Origin: Todiramphus chloris collaris
Lineage: Eukaryota > Chordata > Aves > Coraciiformes > Alcedinidae
Length of the DNA: 64,000 nucleotides
Direction of reading: 5' to 3'
Assembly (NCBI GenBank): GCA_025345505.1
Contig: JANVCC010000021.1
Span: 1,632,450-1,696,449 of the forward strand
Shown here: positions 23,801 to 34,000 of the stretch, in pieces
How positions within the stretch are numbered: position 1 is the first letter of the stretch
Layout: every line of letters starts with the position of its first letter
The notes under the pieces: generated by a model
The model's input: only the letters and a program-made list of their open reading frames with translations
The model's database searches: none
Told to the model about the DNA's origin: nothing
Position numbers and translations under genes: made by a program

Positions 23801-24550
23801 TCTGACCAAGTGAAGAGAGACCTCTACAGGTGTTTGGTTTTTTTCAGCCTGAAGATCTTTTGGAAGTTGTTCCCTGAAACTCTTAAGCAAAAGCTGTGCC
23901 CAGCATTCAGCTGCCAAGTTGGAGAAGACCCTGGCCATGCTCTCGTGGGGATCTGTGATGCCCTCCTCGCTGCCATCTACGGTGTAATCCTCCCTGGGCT
24001 GCCACCGTGCTGCCCTGGGGACCTCAGCCACGTCGTATGGGGGGGATAAGGAAGCAAGCAGCCCCCAGAACAGCAGCCAGAGGTGTGAGAAGCCATCGTC
24101 TCCAAACGTGTACAGATCTGAGCCTTCCTGGGGCAGAGTGTGCTTGGCTCTGCAACAGAGCTAATTAAAGGCCAGAGGAGATTTTAAATAGCCAGCGTGA
24201 TGATGCTTCTCTGTGAGGAAGACTGGGACTCAAGCTTCTTATTATTACAGCTGCTCTGGAGTATGCACAAAGGTTCCTCTGGCAGGGAAAATAGAAGGAA
24301 GCACCCATTCCTACAGTTCGACAGCACCTAATTCCTGCTTCTTCTGAGGAGTTCAACCCCTTTCCATAGGGAGCAGCCCCTACTGTCAATCCCTTTTCCT
24401 GCTTGAACAGCACAGTAAGGTGTAACCTTGATGCAGCTTTTTTCCTATGTTTTGTAAAGCACACTGTCTTCCTCCATAGCTGATCTTTATTGAAAGAACT
24501 AAAGGTAGCCTAATGGAAAGCATGAGCACTATTTCTTGTTTAATATCTTT

Positions 24551-25454
24551 ATTCTTGTTCAATGTCTTTATCAACGATCTGAGCCAGGGGATTGAGGGCA
24601 CCCTCGGAAAGTTTGTAGGTGACACCAAATTGAGTGGGAGTGTCGATCTGCCTGAGGGTAGAAAGGCTCTACAGAGGCATCTGGACAGTTTGGGCTGAGG
24701 GCAGTGGGATGAGGTTTAACAAGGTCAAATGCTGGGTCCTGCACTTGGGTCACAACAACCTCAGGAAATGCTACAGGCTTGGGGAGGAGTGGCTGGGAAG
24801 ATGCTGGGCAGAAAGGGACCTGGGGTGCTGGGGGACACCCAGCTGAGCAGGAGGCAGCGTGTGCCCAGGTGGCCAAGAAGGCCAAGGGCATCCTGGCCTG
24901 GCTCAGCAATAGTGTGTCCAGCAGGAGCAGGGCAGGGATGGTGGCCCTGGGCTGGGCACTGGGGAGGCTGCACCTTGAGCACTGGGCTCAGCTTTGGACG
25001 CCACAGGAGAAGAAAGAAAGACAACAAAAGGGCAACAAAGCTGGTGAAGGGCCTGGAGAACACGTCTGATGAGGAGCAGCTGAGGCAACTGAGGTTTAGT
25101 CTGAAGAAAAGGAGACTGAGGGGAGACCTTATCACTCTTTACAACTACCTGGAGGGAGATTGTAGTGACGTGGGTGTCAGTCTCTTCTCACAAGTAACTA
25201 GCAAAGGAAATGGGCTGAAGTTGCATGGGGTGGGGTTTAGACTGGACACAAGGAATAATTTCTATGCTGAGAGAGTGGCTGGGCAATGGAACAGGCTGCC
25301 CAGGGAGGGGATGGAGTCACCATCCCTGCAGGGGTTCAAAAAACATGTCACCTGTGGCACTTCAGGACATGGTTTAGTGGTCATGGTAATGTTGGGTAGA
25401 CGGTTGGATTTCATGATCTTGGAGGTCTTTTCCAACATTAATGGTTCTGTGATT
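24551..25454 (+). mobile_element. CR1 LINE fragment, about 0.9 kb, reverse-transcriptase end to 3' tail
   Basis: This sense CR1 begins inside the reverse-transcriptase domain ([11 protein letters not shown]) and extends to the 3' end GGTCTTTTCCAACATTAATG plus TTCTGTGATT. The catalytic F-A-D-D box has decayed to F-V-G-D. Later motifs in the original frame are [47 protein letters not shown] and [10 protein letters not shown] frameshift upstream makes a spurious 271-codon frame (24729-25544) whose first half is out of phase. Bases 24859-24980 are identical to 43301-43422 in another CR1. Confidence 0.95.
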
Positions 25455-26830
25455 TACAACTGTACTTTCACCAGTCTTCAACTTGTTCTCCTCTCACCTA
25501 TGTCAACAAGGCTTGTATTGCTAAAAATGCCTGCAAATCAATGAGACATGTAAGAGAAAAGAAACATTAAATGGTATTTTTCTGAGAGGAATATTAAAGA
25601 CAGTGACAGAAAGCGGAGCTAAAAGCTGCTGACCCTTTACAGCACTTCTGTGGTATGGGTGCAAGAATAAAGCCTGTAAGAATCTCATCAGCCTCCTAAG
25701 TTTCCCCAAGGTCGTTAGCTTTTAATCTATAGATGCCAATATTTTTCCAGAATCATCTGAGCACAGATGGTACAAAAGTTAAGGCCAAATTAGGAACAGC
25801 ATTTACTTTTCATAATAACTACTTGTGTCCTGAACGATCAGTATTCTGAAGTTTCTCAGGATCTCGCACAAACAGGATCGATGTGTTGCTGTTGGACACA
25901 TTTCAGTCACTGGGAGTAAAAACATTTACTGATGGAACTGCATACGGGAGACTATTGAAAACTAAATGTTCTGTTGGCAGAGAGGAAAGATGAAAAGAGA
26001 GTACTCCAGGGAAAACACAAACCAAGAGAAAAAGAAAACAAATAAACCCTTGCTTATAAAAATGAAGAATACAAAACCAAAGGGATTTCTTCTTTTCTAC
26101 ATCTGGTTTTCTCATCAGTATCCCCATAGGCTCCATAGATTTGCTATTCCTGTGCACACAGTGATGTGTGGCATGACCATATACATGGGTACGTGATTAC
26201 CACCTGCCCAGGATGCAGTTGCTTTGGGCAGGATTTCACAAGACCTGTGTTACAACAGCTCACAGCCGTAGCATTGATGTCTGGCCTTGAGCAAGCTGCC
26301 CAATCAATCCTCCTCTTGGCCACTCAGCTATAAAATAAGAAGGAACAATTCTGCCCTGGCAACAGCTGTGATTTTTCTTTTCTTTTGTCAGCTGAAGATT
26401 TTAGGAAGGGTATTATGAGCACTTAGATAAAGGTCCTTGTAAACTTTCCACAAATTTAAATACTGATCAGTAAACAAAGGAAAAAAAATATCACCTTAAT
26501 AATTACATCAATATACTCCCTGGTCATGGTGCATAATCACAGGTACTTTCTACTATGTAGCACATGTTCTCAAAGGCTGTTTTATTTTTTTTTTAATGAG
26601 TTTGGCTAAGTAAATTACTCTGCCTCACTATCTTTAATCACAAAATCTGTTGGAGAAAGCCATATCTACTGCTGTGTAGAGTCAGGTCTAGAAAGAAGAG
26701 GGGTTCTCATGCATGTGGACCTGAATGGCCGATCCCAGGGACCTGAAGGAACACAGACAGCCCCTGGAACACCCCCAATTGCAGTACTATGGGAGTTACG
26801 CCACACAGGAGTATCCTGTGGCACAATTAG
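25455..26830. other. Unique spacer; nothing recognised
   Basis: The stretch is AT-rich with short A- and T-runs (for example near 26585). No transposon, RNA gene or convincing open frame is visible. Confidence 0.65.
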
Positions 26831-26982
26831 TGGTCTCTCCTTCTCTGGAGACATTCTAAACCAACACGAACATGTTCCTGTGTGACCTGCTCTAGATGAT
26901 CCTGCTCTGGCAAAGGGGTTGGACTAGGTCATCTTTTGAGGTCCCTTCCAACCCCTAACATTCTGTGGTTCTATGATTCTGT
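26831..26982 (+). mobile_element. CR1 LINE 3' terminal fragment
   Basis: A short sense copy spans CTCTCCTTCTCTGGAGACAT, TGTTCCTGTGTGACCTGCTC, AAGGGGTTGGACTAGGTCAT and GGTCCCTTCCAACCCCTAAC, with an octamer tail of about two and a half units (TTCTGTGGTTCTATGATTCTG). Severe 5' truncation leaves essentially only the 3' UTR. Confidence 0.93.
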
Positions 26983-27427
26983 GGACTGCTTGTGACTGCA
27001 TTGCCAGATGCCACTCGAAAAGGAAGGATAGGATCGTTTTATTTCCTATCATTCAGAAAATGTCAGCTTCCAGTCTGCTTAGGCTTGCTGCTTCTTTATT
27101 GTGCTGTGTCTGGATTTCTTCCCTCTCTCTCTCTCTTTCAGGCCACTTTTTCAAGCAAGCGCGTGCACTAAGCCAGTGTCAGTGTGAAGTGCATAAATCT
27201 GCTGTTTCCCTCCTCATGAATTTGCATGGCTGTTGCACCGCCAGATGCTGCCTGTGTTTTCAAGGCTGGGAAAGCTACATCAAAATAGTCACTGTAGTGC
27301 ACTTGTTCTAAGCACAGATATAGTACATTTCACAGTAACAGTTTACCTGGCTGCCTTCCTTCGAAAGAGGGCTAAAATTGTCACTTTTAGCAAGTAAGCT
27401 GCCGATTTGGGTCTGTTAGCCCCACTT
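26983..27427. other. Unique spacer with a CT-rich run
   Basis: A CCCTCTCTCTCTCTCTTTCAG run at 27121-27141 resembles a splice acceptor. The open frame over it (26973-27311) has no known family. Nothing else is recognised. Confidence 0.55.
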
Positions 27428-28060
27428 AGAATCTTAGAATGATAGAATGGTAGGGGTTGTAAGGGAGCTCTGGAGATCTTCAAGTCCAACCCCCCTGCCA
27501 GAGCAGGGTCACCCAGGGCAGCCCACACAGGAACAGAGCCAGGGGGGTCTTGAAAGTCTCCAGAGAAGGAGACTCCACAGCCTCTCTGGGCAGCCTGGGA
27601 CAGGCTCTGGCACCATCACAGTGAAGAAGTTTTACCTCATGTTGAGGTGGAACTTCTGTTGTTTCAGTTTGTGCCCATTGCCCCTCGTCCTATCCCAGGG
27701 CAGCACTGGAAAGAGCCTGGCCCCTTCTCCTTGCCCCCTACCCTGCAGAGATTTGGAACCATTCCTAAGATCCCCTCTCAGGCTTCTCTTCTCCAGGCTG
27801 AACAGCCCCAGGGCTCTCAGCCTTTCCTCCCCAGAGAGATGTCCCTTCATCATCTTTATAGGTCTCCTTTGGACTCTCTCCAGTATTTCCCTGTCCCTCT
27901 TGAACTGGGGAGCCCAGAACTGAACACAACACTCCAGCTGTGGTCTCACCAGTGCAGAATAGAGGGGGAGGAGAACCTCCCTTGACCTGCTGGCCACACT
28001 CTTCTTGATGCACCCCAGGATAGCATTGGCCTTCCTGGCCACAAGGGCACATTGCTGTTC
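27428..28060 (-). mobile_element. CR1 LINE 3' fragment, antisense, with long open ORF2 remnant
   Basis: On the minus strand this is the ORF2 C-terminal region plus 3' UTR. The tail (plus strand AGAATCTTAGAATGATAGAA) is at 27428. One frame stays open for about 140 codons up to a stop at 27632. It shows [64 protein letters not shown] and FHLNMR. This frame lies downstream of the catalytic core, so it encodes no active enzyme. The subtype matches 30270-30711 (GCCCACACAGGAACAGAGCC). The frame's preservation suggests a comparatively young insertion. Confidence 0.95.
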
Positions 28061-29542
28061 CACAGAGTTCCACTTGAGTGTTATCAAACACATGTGCTGG
28101 CCCACAGTGCTGCTTCAGAGATTCCTGGGGTCAGGCATCACACTGAAGACGGGTGCTGAGAGGAGGCAGGGAAGGAGCTGGGCACCCAGTTAGTGCTGCT
28201 CCTTTTACAGCACAGTGTAGGTGAGGACCAAGTGTCTCCTCAGGCATTTGTTTGCACCAGCCTAAAAATAGGCTGCTGGAGAGTTTGAAATTGCTCCATC
28301 ATGACAAAGAAAACTGTATTCTGTGTCCCCTTTCATCCCTGCAAGCAGACAGATTTTGATTCATTTGAGTATTTCATCATGCAGCAGCACTTCTCCAAGC
28401 CAATGTGTTGGCCAGTGGGTATTTATAATGACATAATTATTCATCATTCAGATAGCTCAGTAATTAATTGTACACTTCTTAAAATTCTATTACTTGATAT
28501 TCGTATAAGTCCACTCATTCAAGCTGACCCTTGCCATGAATTTCAGTGAAATTCACACTCCACACCTTTATGGTTTTGAATTAGTTACTAAAGGTCAGCC
28601 ACAAAGTTTTTAGCATCAATAGTGATATAAATGTAGGCCCCTACATTTAAAAGTGGCGTTCACGAAGGACCTACTTAAGTGCTTAGTTACTTGAGAGACC
28701 CAGGATGTCAAAGTTTTGCATGGCCTGAGATGTTGTCGTGGTTGGGCTGAGCATCAGCCTCAACACCTGCTTGAAACTGAAGTCTACGTGGGATATATGT
28801 GTTGGCCTTCTAGTGCCTGTATATCTTGAGAGGCCCATTCCAGCAGACATTTCTATCCAGTCATTCTGGAAGTGTGACATTCAGTCACATTAACTTGTGA
28901 GCACCACAGCTAACAAGCCAGGAGTTACCCTGCCTCTCTATAATTCAAATATATAATCAGTCAGATATCAACTAACTCATTATCTAAATGAATGATGCTA
29001 TGATACACTAATGTCTATGCAGGTACCTAAAATCTTCTCCTTCAGAGGAGTTCAGCAAGGACATGAAAGCTGTTGTAACCAACACAGGTAGTCAGTAGAT
29101 AATTACACATCACAGAAAACCTCGTTCTAGGAAGCATTTCACCCAAAGTAGCCTATCCTGTGCAAAAATACTCAGTGGCCATTGTTTCTACTTCCTGTAG
29201 GGATTTAGGAATGAGTTGCAATCTTAGATATCCCTTATATGGTTGTATAAGACTATAACGTGCAAAGTCCATGATTTTTTAAAGGCTTTATAGTTTCAAC
29301 CTCTCCAGACAGTTTTCAGGGAAAAGATGTCATATACTGTGCCTAAATAATTTGTTAAAAATCCAACTAAATATCAGCGTGACCATAGTGTCTCGTCTAA
29401 ACTGCAGTGAGGAGAAGAATTAATGCTCAAGCAGATATCATACTGCTATGCAGAGGACCTGAGGTCTGTACCTGTTAAAGCACACAAGTGTACACGTGTC
29501 TGTAGCAGTTAGAAGTGTTGTGCATTTACTTTCTAGCTAAAG
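28061..29542. other. Unique DNA; nothing recognised
   Basis: An AT-rich spacer lies between a CR1 fragment and the solo LTR. No transposon or RNA gene is visible and open frames are short. Confidence 0.65.
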
Positions 29543-29546
29543 AACT

Positions 29547-29862
29547 TGTCTTGGTTGGAGTGAGAGCAGCAGTGGCTGTGGTCAGTGGTTTCCCTTCCCA
29601 GCCCAGCTCTTCTCCCCTGCCCTGGCTGCAGGCAGCAGCTGGTGGCACAGGCAGGGGCTGCTCCCAGCAGCGGGTTCAGATCTCTCTGTGTATATTCCAT
29701 TGCTATTATTTCCATTTCCATTAAATGTGTCCCAGTTCCCTTCTCTAATGGCTGAGTCTCTCTCCCTCATTCCCTTTCTCTTCCCCCCTGGGGAGGGAGG
29801 GAGGGTTAACAGAGAGCGGCTTTTCCAGGTCTAAGGGGATGCCCTGACCCTGAACTGTGACA
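29547..29862 (+). mobile_element. Solo LTR of an avian endogenous retrovirus
   Basis: A 316-bp unit opens with TGTCTTGG and closes with CTGTGACA, giving the terminal inverted repeat TGTC/GACA typical of retroviral LTRs. It is flanked by AACT at 29543-29546 and 29863-29866. The match extends to AACTT if the LTR is taken to start one base later, which fits a target-site duplication of 4-5 bp. A poly(A) signal ATTAAA lies at 29720-29725, about 25 bases after a TATA-like GTATATT, which fixes the plus orientation. No internal retroviral sequence or second LTR is nearby, so it is best read as the product of LTR-LTR recombination. The exact ERV class is not settled. Confidence 0.75.
29790..29805 (+). 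other. Canonical G-quadruplex motif inside the LTR
   Basis: GGGGAGGGAGGGAGGG has four G-tracts of at least three with single-base loops, which is among the most stable quadruplex layouts known. It lies in the U5-side part of the LTR, downstream of the poly(A) signal. Whether it affects LTR transcription is unknown. Confidence 0.8.
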
Positions 29863-29866
29863 AACT

Positions 29867-30269
29867 TAAAACTACTTCAACTGCAGCATGGTTAACCTCT
29901 GTAATGCTGTTGCACAGAACATACGGGGATGCCGTGCCATACAAATAACCCATGCTCATACCTGTCATCCTTCATCTTTGCTGTCATATCTAGAGTCATG
30001 ACTATAACATGAAAGAGTTACAAATCTTGTACATTTTATATCTCATGACAAAGTGGGTCTGTCTGTCTGTCTGTCTGTCTGTTTGCTGTATCTGTCATGT
30101 TTTAAGGACACAGCAAACAGAACAAACCAGACTGGTATCTAAAGGCAGGTCTCTGCTACTTAAAGTTGGCAATAGAAATGTGAATCAGAACTGCAGCCCT
30201 AAGAAGAGAGAGAGAACATGAACTCAGAATTATGTCTGGTCATAAGAAAAGATAAAAAAAAGGAAAAGG
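29867..30269. other. Unique spacer with a TCTG microsatellite
   Basis: The only notable content is the tetranucleotide run at 30057-30083. No gene is recognised. Confidence 0.65.
30057..30083 (+). repeat. (TCTG)n microsatellite
   Basis: About six and a half perfect TCTG units occur in a row. It is a simple sequence repeat, potentially polymorphic in length. Confidence 0.92.
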
Positions 30270-30711
30270 ATCATAGAATCACAGAAGGGTAGGGTTTGGA
30301 AGGGACCAGTGGAGATCATTGAGTCCAACCCCCCTGCCAGAGCAGGGTCACCCAGGGCAGCCCACACAGGAACAGAGCCAGGGGAGTTGGAAAGTCTCCA
30401 GAGAAGGAGACTCCACAGCCTCTCTGGGCAGCCTGGTCCATGCTCCATCACTCTCACAGTGAAGAAGTTTTACCTCATGTTGATGTGGAACTGCCTGTGT
30501 TCTAGCTTATACCCATTACCTCTCATCCTATCCCAGGGCACCACTGAAAAGAGGTGGCCCCTTCTACTAGACACCCACCCTGCAGATATTTATAAACATC
30601 AATAAGATCCCCTCTCAGGCTTCTCTTCTCCAGACTCAACAGCCCCACTTCCCTCAGACTTTCCTCATATGAGAAATGTTCCAGTCCCTTAATAATCCTA
30701 GTAGCACATAC
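30270..30711 (-). mobile_element. CR1 LINE 3' fragment, antisense
   Basis: The plus strand starts ATCATAGAATCACAGAAGGG (reverse of the tail), then GAGTCCAACCCCCCTGCC, and extends through the ORF2 C-terminal region to GATGTTCCAGTCCCTTAA-like sequence near 30690. It is close in wording to the copy at 27428 (GCCCACACAGGAACAGAGCC, GGCAGCCTGG), so both belong to one subtype. The frame is broken and there is no catalytic region. Confidence 0.94.
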
Positions 30712-30932
30712 CTTCTAACTCTTACTGTCCTAGCTGTGAATTTTCATAAACTCATAGAAACAATTGCGTTTGAGACCCAGGTCCCCCAAAAAATGAGGGA
30801 AATGTTCATGGACATAAAGATCTGCGTATCATTTTTTTTCCTGGGGAAATTCCTAGATGTAAAACACGAGAGTATGTTATTTCACTTCATAAACAGTTGC
30901 AGTTAGACGGTATGTGCTACTAGGATTATTAA

Positions 30933-31032
30933 NNNNNNNNNNNNNNNNNNNNNNNNNNNNNNNNNNNNNNNNNNNNNNNNNNNNNNNNNNNNNNNNNNNN
31001 NNNNNNNNNNNNNNNNNNNNNNNNNNNNNNNN
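30933..31032. other. Assembly gap, 100 N
   Basis: Exactly 100 N characters stand for a gap of unknown true size. The sequence resumes directly in a purine microsatellite, which probably caused the assembly break. Confidence 0.99.
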
Positions 31033-31038
31033 AAGAAA

Positions 31039-31069
<31 letters not shown>

Positions 31070-31079
31070 GAGAAAAAGA
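31033..31079 (+). repeat. (AAGAAA)n purine microsatellite next to the gap
   Basis: AAGAAA-type units followed by an A-run and GAGAAAAAGAG give a pure purine tract of 47 bases. It is cut on the left by the gap, so its real length is unknown. The lysine/arginine-rich open frame across it is an artefact. Confidence 0.9.
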
Positions 31080-34000
31080 GCTGTGCCTTCTTTTTGAAAT
31101 TTAACTAAGACTGAGAAGCTCAAAGAACAACAGAGCATATTAAAGCAAAGCAGCTTTTTAATGAAATTCTTCTTTGCCGCATTAATTTTTTACCTGCATT
31201 CCCAAGGTAATTAGATGTATTTGATCACTGCCTCCGTGCCTGTGTCTCCCAAATGCTGTCTGAACCTTTTAGTCGATTTCAAACAAAGCAAATCTGACTG
31301 AAAAGTCCAAATAGTTCTATGGAAACAGGTGGGCAAAGAGGACCCCCTGAGGTCCTTCCTGAAGCATAGCAGGAGGTGACAGAGTAGGGTTTGAGCCACC
31401 CTGTGCTCAACTTAGAGGATTCCTTTGTGGGATCAGCATGATGCTCCTCACACCTTCTGCACCTTCTCAGTTATCTCCTTGACCAGCCAGGGGATGGGGA
31501 ACTGCAGGAAATCAACCTTGGGTGCTGCCACTTACAACTCTTTCCTATCCTGCTGCTTCAGGATTCCTTGTTACCATAATCTTCTTCCTGGATTATGTTT
31601 ATCTCTAGATGTAACTGTGTGTTTCCAATCCCCTAGCTCTTTAAATAAGGCCACCTAAATGTATTGCTGTCATTTTTGCTATCATTGCCTCATTTAAATT
31701 TGTGTGTGTGTGATGTAAGTTGCAGGCATAGCTCTTGCCAGCATATGACTGCTTAATTTGAAGTAAAAACGTGCCTAAAATAGTTTCTCTTTTGGAGTTT
31801 ATGAGTTTCTTCTAAATTATGAATGGTTACAGTCTGTTTTTTCACTTAAGATGTAATTCACTCTCCGAATCACCTATCAATTTTCTGTCAGTGGTGTCAT
31901 ATGGGCGTTCTAAAGCCTTGCAAAGAGTTTATCCAAAGCCTAGTTTACCGAGCCGTTTTGGCTTTGACAAAGGGTAATGGAAGAATTCCTTGTTCACTGG
32001 CTCCTACATTCAGACAGAATTAGATATATATTTTGAATGATAATTTCTAGAGGGAAGCCCTGGCAGAGGGGTGCCCGGTGCGGGTGCGTTATTGCCTCTC
32101 AAATGTAAAAAGAAAAGGACAGATTTAGGAAGGTAACAAAATCCAGGGGTGTCCCCAAGATGGAGTGACAATGCAGTCATTTCATGGCAGGTCAAGGGAA
32201 CTGTCCTCCCTGTGCACACAAAGATGTACATCAAGCTGGATGCTACTCAGAGGAAATGCACCAACAGAATGAAGCCAAAGATGAATTTTCCTCACAAATG
32301 CATGTCTCCTAAATTTCCTGCGCTTAACTGTGCAACTACTACTTAAAAAAATGCAGTCATTAAGGAGAAGAATTTGATTTATACCTGTGTTACTTGATAG
32401 TCAAATACACAATTCATTACTCAAATATCTCCTGCTCAAGTTGAGGTATAACTGGGAAGGAAGAAGTGCTGACTAAATGGCTCCACAGTTGCATCTGTTT
32501 CTTGTGAGCAGCTGGTGGCAATGAGCTGTTATTAATTTTATTATGTATTTTTGTAGTTGCCAGAAGCAAGCTGGATGTAAAACTCTAAATAACAAGGTGT
32601 ATAGAATGGAAATGGCATCCCTGTTGTTGGCTGCATCTTCTCAGTAAAGGCTCTTCTTGTTCCTCTCTTCTTTTAATCTACATTAACAACCAGTTAAATA
32701 TTTCTGTGATTCTCAGGATACCAAAACAGTCCCAACTCTGGAATCCTCTCCCATGATCTCCTACATCAGAGAGGGAGACATTAAGGATGTCCTCATTGGC
32801 CCTTGAAGAGAAAAGGTGACAGTAAATGCCAATTTTCTTCTACTTTTATTACATAGCCAATGGTCTATGAGCTGGGCTGGAGTCAATGAAGCGCACTGGA
32901 GTATTGTGCAAATCAAGCTGCCTATGCAGAAATAGGACATGTACAGTTTTCTTTCACTAACAAATTTATAAGCTAAAAACTTTTGGGTTTCTAACATGAT
33001 CATGTGGATCAAATGACCCATTTAATTAAAAAGGAGGGAGATAACCAATTCATTCAAAGATAGTTTGGAAGCACAGGTTGGTACTAGGATTCAAAAGATG
33101 GTGTATTAGTCCAGAGTCACAAAACTGAAGACAATAACAGGTGTCCAGCATGACACCAACCTCCTAAAAAGCACATAGGATTGAATCTATCTATTTTTTT
33201 CCCCTCTATTTTTCTCATGATTGCAAATAGTTACAGACATACAAAGACAATTAATCACATGAAACTCTTTGTGAGCGAATGCATACAGGCAAGAAGGACT
33301 CTGAGCCAATGTTTTGACATCTTCAACATCGTTTCAACAGAATGAAGCTGCTGGAGAAAATAATCATGGTACCCTCATCAAATGTTGAAAACAGTTATCT
33401 TCCTTTTAAGTTTTGAACAGGAAAACATGTTGTTCAGCCAAGAGGCCATAATCACCATCAAGATCAAAATTCCACCTTTTTTTTTTAAAAAAAAACCAGT
33501 AAGCAGCAAGGGGAAGAATTCCAAATTAAATTAAGAGCAGAGTCCAGCTGTTTGTTCCACCACGGAGTCTGGATTAAGTCATTTCATCCTCCACCTCAGC
33601 AAGTAGTTAGGAGCTACAGCAAGTGGGGTGGAAGGGATGAAAGCACCAAATGCAGCAATACTTTTGGGCCAGCAAAAGCAAAGGCTATTAACACAGCATC
33701 AGAAAGCACAAAGGTTCTGCAGCGAGACTGCTGAGGGTGGTGGCAGAGAGCAACACCTTTTCCCACTCCTGGAAAACCACTTGCATTAAGGACTAGAAGG
33801 TTTAAGAGCAGACAGTTTATCTTTGTACAATGCTTCGTGATTAAGACAGAAAAAACTAATATGGCAATGAATAGTGCCAATGAACAGTTCACTTGATTAA
33901 TTTATCTCTTTTTCCTGTTCACAGAATATCCAGAAACAGCTCACAATTACCTCTGATTTATTCATTGTTGGAATTTACACGGCACATCTCTTTGCAAGTC

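Larger units (their letters stand above)
18712..24550. other. Unique DNA, 5.8 kb, with a G/T-rich tract and a CpG-retaining block
   Basis: No transposon is recognised. Landmarks are a 16-bp tandem duplication (GAGCACCATGGTTTCC twice, 18914-18945), an A-rich tract (about 20365-20390), the G/T tract at 20998-21135, a T-run near 23240, a CpG-retaining block at 23341-23800, and a homeodomain-type site GAGCTAATTAAAGG near 24160. Open frames at 23720-24031 (minus) and 23810-24049 (plus) have no known family. Confidence 0.6.

Noticed and set aside
24729-25544. Longest open frame of the window, 271 codons
   Set aside because: It lies inside a CR1. Its first half is out of phase with ORF2 and only its second half is the CR1 C-terminal frame, so it is a frameshift by-product and not a host gene.
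27447-27923. 158-codon plus-strand open frame
   Set aside because: It is antisense to the CR1 copy on the minus strand. Similar antisense frames recur over other CR1 copies, showing that they come from CR1 composition.
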